A DNA stretch of 6,620 nucleotides, taken from NCBI GenBank assembly GCA_003566335.1, contig PXDR01000377.1:1-6620 (forward strand), written 5' to 3'. Both the position numbers and the translations under genes were made by a program. The notes under the pieces are model-generated. The model worked only from the letters and a program-made list of their open reading frames with translations. It searched no databases and was not told the origin of the DNA. Below, in pieces: positions 4,472-6,620 of the stretch (positions within the stretch are counted from its first letter, which is position 1; every line of letters begins with the position of its first letter). The stretch comes from Cyanobacteria bacterium T3Sed10_344R1 (GTDB taxonomy: Bacteria; Cyanobacteriota; Cyanobacteriia; Phormidesmidales; Phormidesmidaceae).

Positions 4472-5575
4472 GTGAGTCAGCCGCGCATTATCTTACCCAA
4501 GTCTATGTTTGGCCTCAGCCGTCGCCGATTTATCCAGTACGGGTCTTTGGCCCTGGGCAGCAGCCTGCTGGCCGCCTGTGCTGGAAATCAGCCCAGCGGC
4601 GAGACCCCTGATGCAGACACCGCCACAACTGGGGGCAATGGCGGTGAGCTTACCCCCATCCGCTTTGGCACCAACTGGTTTGCCCAGGCTGAACATGGCG
4701 GCTTTTATCAAGCGGTAGCCACCGGCATTTATAACGACTATGGCCTGGATGTCACCATCGCTATGGGCGGCCCCCAGGTCAACGGCACCCAACTGTTGAT
4801 GGGGGGCGCGGTCGATTTCTTTATGGGCTATGCCTCTGACGCAATTCAGGCGGTGGAAGAGGGGATTCCTAAAATCACCGTTGCTGCAATCTTCCAAAAA
4901 GATCCCCAGGTGTTGCTGGCGCACCCAGATAGTGGCACCGACGGATTAGAAGATTTGGTCGGTCGCCCGGTGTTTATCTCGTCAGCGGCGAATGTCACCT
5001 ACTGGCCCTTTTTAGAATCGGCCTTTGACTTCACCGAAGACATGAAGCGGCCCTATAACTTCAACCCTGGCCCCTTCCTAGCCGATGAAACGTCCGCCCA
5101 GCAGGGTTATCTCAGTTCTGAGCCCTATGCGATCGCCCAAGAAGCCGGATTTGAGCCCAAGGTGTTTTTGCTGGCCGATTTTGGCTATGACCCTTATGCC
5201 TGCACCATCGAAACCCGGCGAGAACTGGTAGACGACGACCCTGACCTCGTGCAGCGGTTTGTCGATGCCTCAATTAAAGGCTGGTACAGCTACTTTGATG
5301 ATCCAGCTCCGGGGAACGAGCTGATTAAGCAAGACAACCCCGAAATGACCGACGACAAGATTGCCTACGGCATCGAGAAGATGCAGGAGTACGGCATTGT
5401 GATCTCGGGTGAAGCTGAGGAAATGGGCATCGGGGCCATGACCGAGGAACGCTGGCAGTCCTTTTTTGAGACCATGGCCGAGGCCGAAGTGCTCAACCCC
5501 GACACCGACTACACCCAAGCCTTTACCACTGAGTTTGTGAATAAAGGCGTGGACTATTACCAGAGCGAGGCTTAG
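4472..5575 (+). CDS. ABC transporter substrate-binding lipoprotein, NMT1/THI5 family, Tat-exported, 367 aa
   Basis: A periplasmic-side solute-binding protein of the NMT1/THI5-like (nitrate/sulfonate/thiamine-precursor) superfamily. Residues 16-21 (SRRRFI) are a twin-arginine motif, followed by a hydrophobic segment and the lipobox LAAC (Cys36). It is therefore probably exported folded by Tat and anchored by lipid. A Gly/Thr/Ser linker spans about 37-60. The binding domain starts at about 62 and has NWFAQAEHGGFYQA (68-81), MGGAVDFFMGYASD (110-123), FQKDPQVLLAHP (141-152) and SAQQGYLSSEPYA (208-220). These are closest in my memory to proteins that bind pyrimidine precursors of thiamine (ThiY-like), but nitrate, taurine or riboflavin-type ligands cannot be excluded. 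No permease or ATPase gene is adjacent: upstream is a MITE and gshB, and downstream a convergent gene. Its membrane partners must be elsewhere. GTG 4472 is supported by AGGAGGAG. Confidence 0.88.
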   Translation: MSQPRIILPKSMFGLSRRRFIQYGSLALGSSLLAACAGNQPSGETPDADTATTGGNGGELTPIRFGTNWFAQAEHGGFYQAVATGIYNDYGLDVTIAMGGPQVNGTQLLMGGAVDFFMGYASDAIQAVEEGIPKITVAAIFQKDPQVLLAHPDSGTDGLEDLVGRPVFISSAANVTYWPFLESAFDFTEDMKRPYNFNPGPFLADETSAQQGYLSSEPYAIAQEAGFEPKVFLLADFGYDPYACTIETRRELVDDDPDLVQRFVDASIKGWYSYFDDPAPGNELIKQDNPEMTDDKIAYGIEKMQEYGIVISGEAEEMGIGAMTEERWQSFFETMAEAEVLNPDTDYTQAFTTEFVNKGVDYYQSEA

Positions 5576-5601
5576 CCCATCAGCTTTTAGCCCATCAGCT
5601 T
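5572..5601. repeat. Perfect 15-bp tandem duplication across two convergent stop codons
   Basis: TTAGCCCATCAGCTT occurs at 5572-5586 and again, without a gap, at 5587-5601. The first copy holds the TAG stop of the substrate-binding protein gene (5573-5575). The second holds the stop of the aldehyde dehydrogenase gene (TAA on the minus strand, 5589-5587). Read on the minus strand, the duplication repeats the last four dehydrogenase codons and the stop (KLMG-stop), so the coding product is unchanged while the intergenic spacer has grown. No terminator hairpin with a T-run is visible between the genes. Confidence 0.9.
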
Positions 5602-6620
5602 CTTAAACAGCCCCAGCTTGCTGTTGTCGTAGGGGGGGTAACGCAGGGCAAAGTCCAGCCAGAACGGCTTTTTCAGCACGCTCTTGAAGTGGGAAAAGGT
5701 GTCGAAGCTGGCTTTGCCGTGGTATGCCCCCATGCCGCTGTCGCCTACGCCGCCAAAGGGCAGGGTGGGGATAGCGACATGAACAATGGTGTCGTTCAGG
5801 CAAACACTGCCGGATGAGGTGCGGGTCAGAACCGCCTCCTGAGTGGTTTTGCTGTTGCTGAAAAGGTAAAGGGTCAGGGGTTTGGGGCGCTGACGAATGA
5901 ATGCGATCGCATCCTCAATCTCGTCATACTCCACCACCGGCAAAATCGGCCCAAAGATCTCGTCAGCCATAGCGGGGTGGTCATTCCCCACGTGGTCAAT
6001 CACCGTGGGGGCAATGTAGCGTTGGTCGGCGTCCGTCTCTCCACCAATCAGCACCTCGCCGCTGATTAGGCGCTCTAGTCTCTGGAAGTGGCGATCGCTG
6101 ACAATCCGGCCATAGTCCGGGCTATCGATCGGGTTCTCGCCAAAGAAATCTTTCAGGGTGGCTTTAATTGCCGCCAGTAATTTTGGCTTAATCTGCCGAT
6201 TCACCAGCAGATAATCTGGGGCGATGCAGGTTTGTCCGGCGTTGAGGAACTTGCCCCAGACGATGCGCTTGGCGGCAGTTTCTAAATTCGTGTCAGGCTC
6301 GACGATGCAGGGACTTTTGCCGCCCAACTCTAGGGTGACTGGGGTGAGGTGCTCCGCCGCTGCCCGCATCACCACTTTGCCGATGGCCGTGCCGCCGGTA
6401 AAGAAAATATGGTCAAATTGCTGAGCTAACAGGGCTTGGCTGGTTTCTACGTCGCCCTGCACCGCAGCAATATAGGCCGGATCAAAGGTGTCGCTGATTA
6501 AATCGGCCACCACCTGGGAGGTGTGGGGGGCAATTTCTGATGGTTTGACGATCGCACAATTTCCGGCTGCGATCGCACCCACCAGCGGACTAATCACCAA
6601 CTGAAACGGATAGTTCCAGG
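5587..6620 (-). CDS. Class 3 (ALDH3-type) NAD(P)-dependent aldehyde dehydrogenase, C-terminal three quarters
   Basis: The gene enters from the right edge; its start is outside. The first 343 complete codons visible begin WNYPFQLVISPL, the conserved ALDH block holding the catalytic Asn (residue 2 of this fragment). There follow KPSE (25-28, cofactor binding), FTGG (73-76), LELGGKSP (Glu97, general base), GQTCIAPDY (Cys131, the nucleophile), EIFGP (220-224) and a GGVGDSGMG-YHG block near the C-terminus. GQTCIAPDY and the C-terminal Phe/Tyr/Pro-rich tail (WLDFALRYPPY) fit class 3 ALDHs, which oxidise medium/long-chain or aromatic aldehydes to acids. Synechocystis Slr0091 is a studied relative, reported to act on apocarotenals and alkanals; that relationship is inferred from family resemblance. 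About 110 N-terminal residues should lie beyond the window, given a usual length near 455. The gene converges on the substrate-binding protein gene with 11 bases between the stops. Confidence 0.93.
   Translation of the reverse strand, partial: WNYPFQLVISPLVGAIAAGNCAIVKPSEIAPHTSQVVADLISDTFDPAYIAAVQGDVETSQALLAQQFDHIFFTGGTAIGKVVMRAAAEHLTPVTLELGGKSPCIVEPDTNLETAAKRIVWGKFLNAGQTCIAPDYLLVNRQIKPKLLAAIKATLKDFFGENPIDSPDYGRIVSDRHFQRLERLISGEVLIGGETDADQRYIAPTVIDHVGNDHPAMADEIFGPILPVVEYDEIEDAIAFIRQRPKPLTLYLFSNSKTTQEAVLTRTSSGSVCLNDTIVHVAIPTLPFGGVGDSGMGAYHGKASFDTFSHFKSVLKKPFWLDFALRYPPYDNSKLGLFKKLMG

Noticed and set aside
4493..4924. 143-codon minus-strand frame inside the substrate-binding protein gene
   Set aside because: It is antisense to a clearly recognisable family member and its product has no domain; it follows from the codon bias of the real gene.
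5609..5629. AACAGC...GCTGTT hairpin near the junction of the convergent genes, as a terminator
   Set aside because: It lies within dehydrogenase codons and no T-run follows on either strand.
1..6620. CRISPR array, tRNA, rRNA, phage or defence island, biosynthetic cluster
   Set aside because: No regularly spaced repeats, no tRNA T-loop or rRNA signatures, and no defence, phage or pathway gene sets were seen; the identified genes are ordinary cyanobacterial functions.

Overview
The window looks like chromosomal DNA from a cyanobacterium, probably a filamentous Leptolyngbya/Nodosilinea-like lineage (the genus-level guess is inference). GCGATCGC (the cyanobacterial HIP1 palindrome) occurs ten times in 6.6 kb. 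A partial gene at the left edge reads like the start of psbO, and the proteins have a cyanobacterial character. No rRNA, tRNA, CRISPR array, phage gene or transposase gene is visible.

Layout. The left edge (minus strand, leaving the window) carries the first 19 codons of a probable psbO, with a good ribosome binding site and a plausible -10 box. A 540-base non-coding stretch follows, holding a degenerate palindromic repeat and two small hairpins. Two plus-strand genes come next: a 141-residue conserved-type protein of unknown function (599-1024) and an exported GHL10-type glycosyl-hydrolase-like protein (1158-2699). Facing the latter is a 57-residue minus-strand gene with an excellent Shine-Dalgarno sequence (2746-2919), encoding a tiny membrane or secreted protein. 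Divergent from it is gshB, glutathione synthetase (best start GTG 3187, to 4158).

The 313 bases after gshB contain a complete 131-bp MITE (16-bp terminal inverted repeats, TAA target duplication). It ends 50 bases before the start codon of a Tat-exported, lipid-anchored substrate-binding protein of the NMT1/THI5 family (4472-5575). That gene converges on a class 3 aldehyde dehydrogenase (minus strand, 5587 to beyond the right edge). The two stop codons sit in the two copies of a perfect 15-bp tandem duplication.

The genes do not form one pathway. They look like housekeeping or accessory cyanobacterial genes placed side by side: photosystem II, redox buffering, aldehyde detoxification, solute uptake and an envelope glycosidase-like protein. 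I found no convincing new multi-gene system. The items most worth a second look are the small minus-strand gene, the MITE upstream of the transporter gene, and the recurring 14-15 bp tandem duplications at gene borders.
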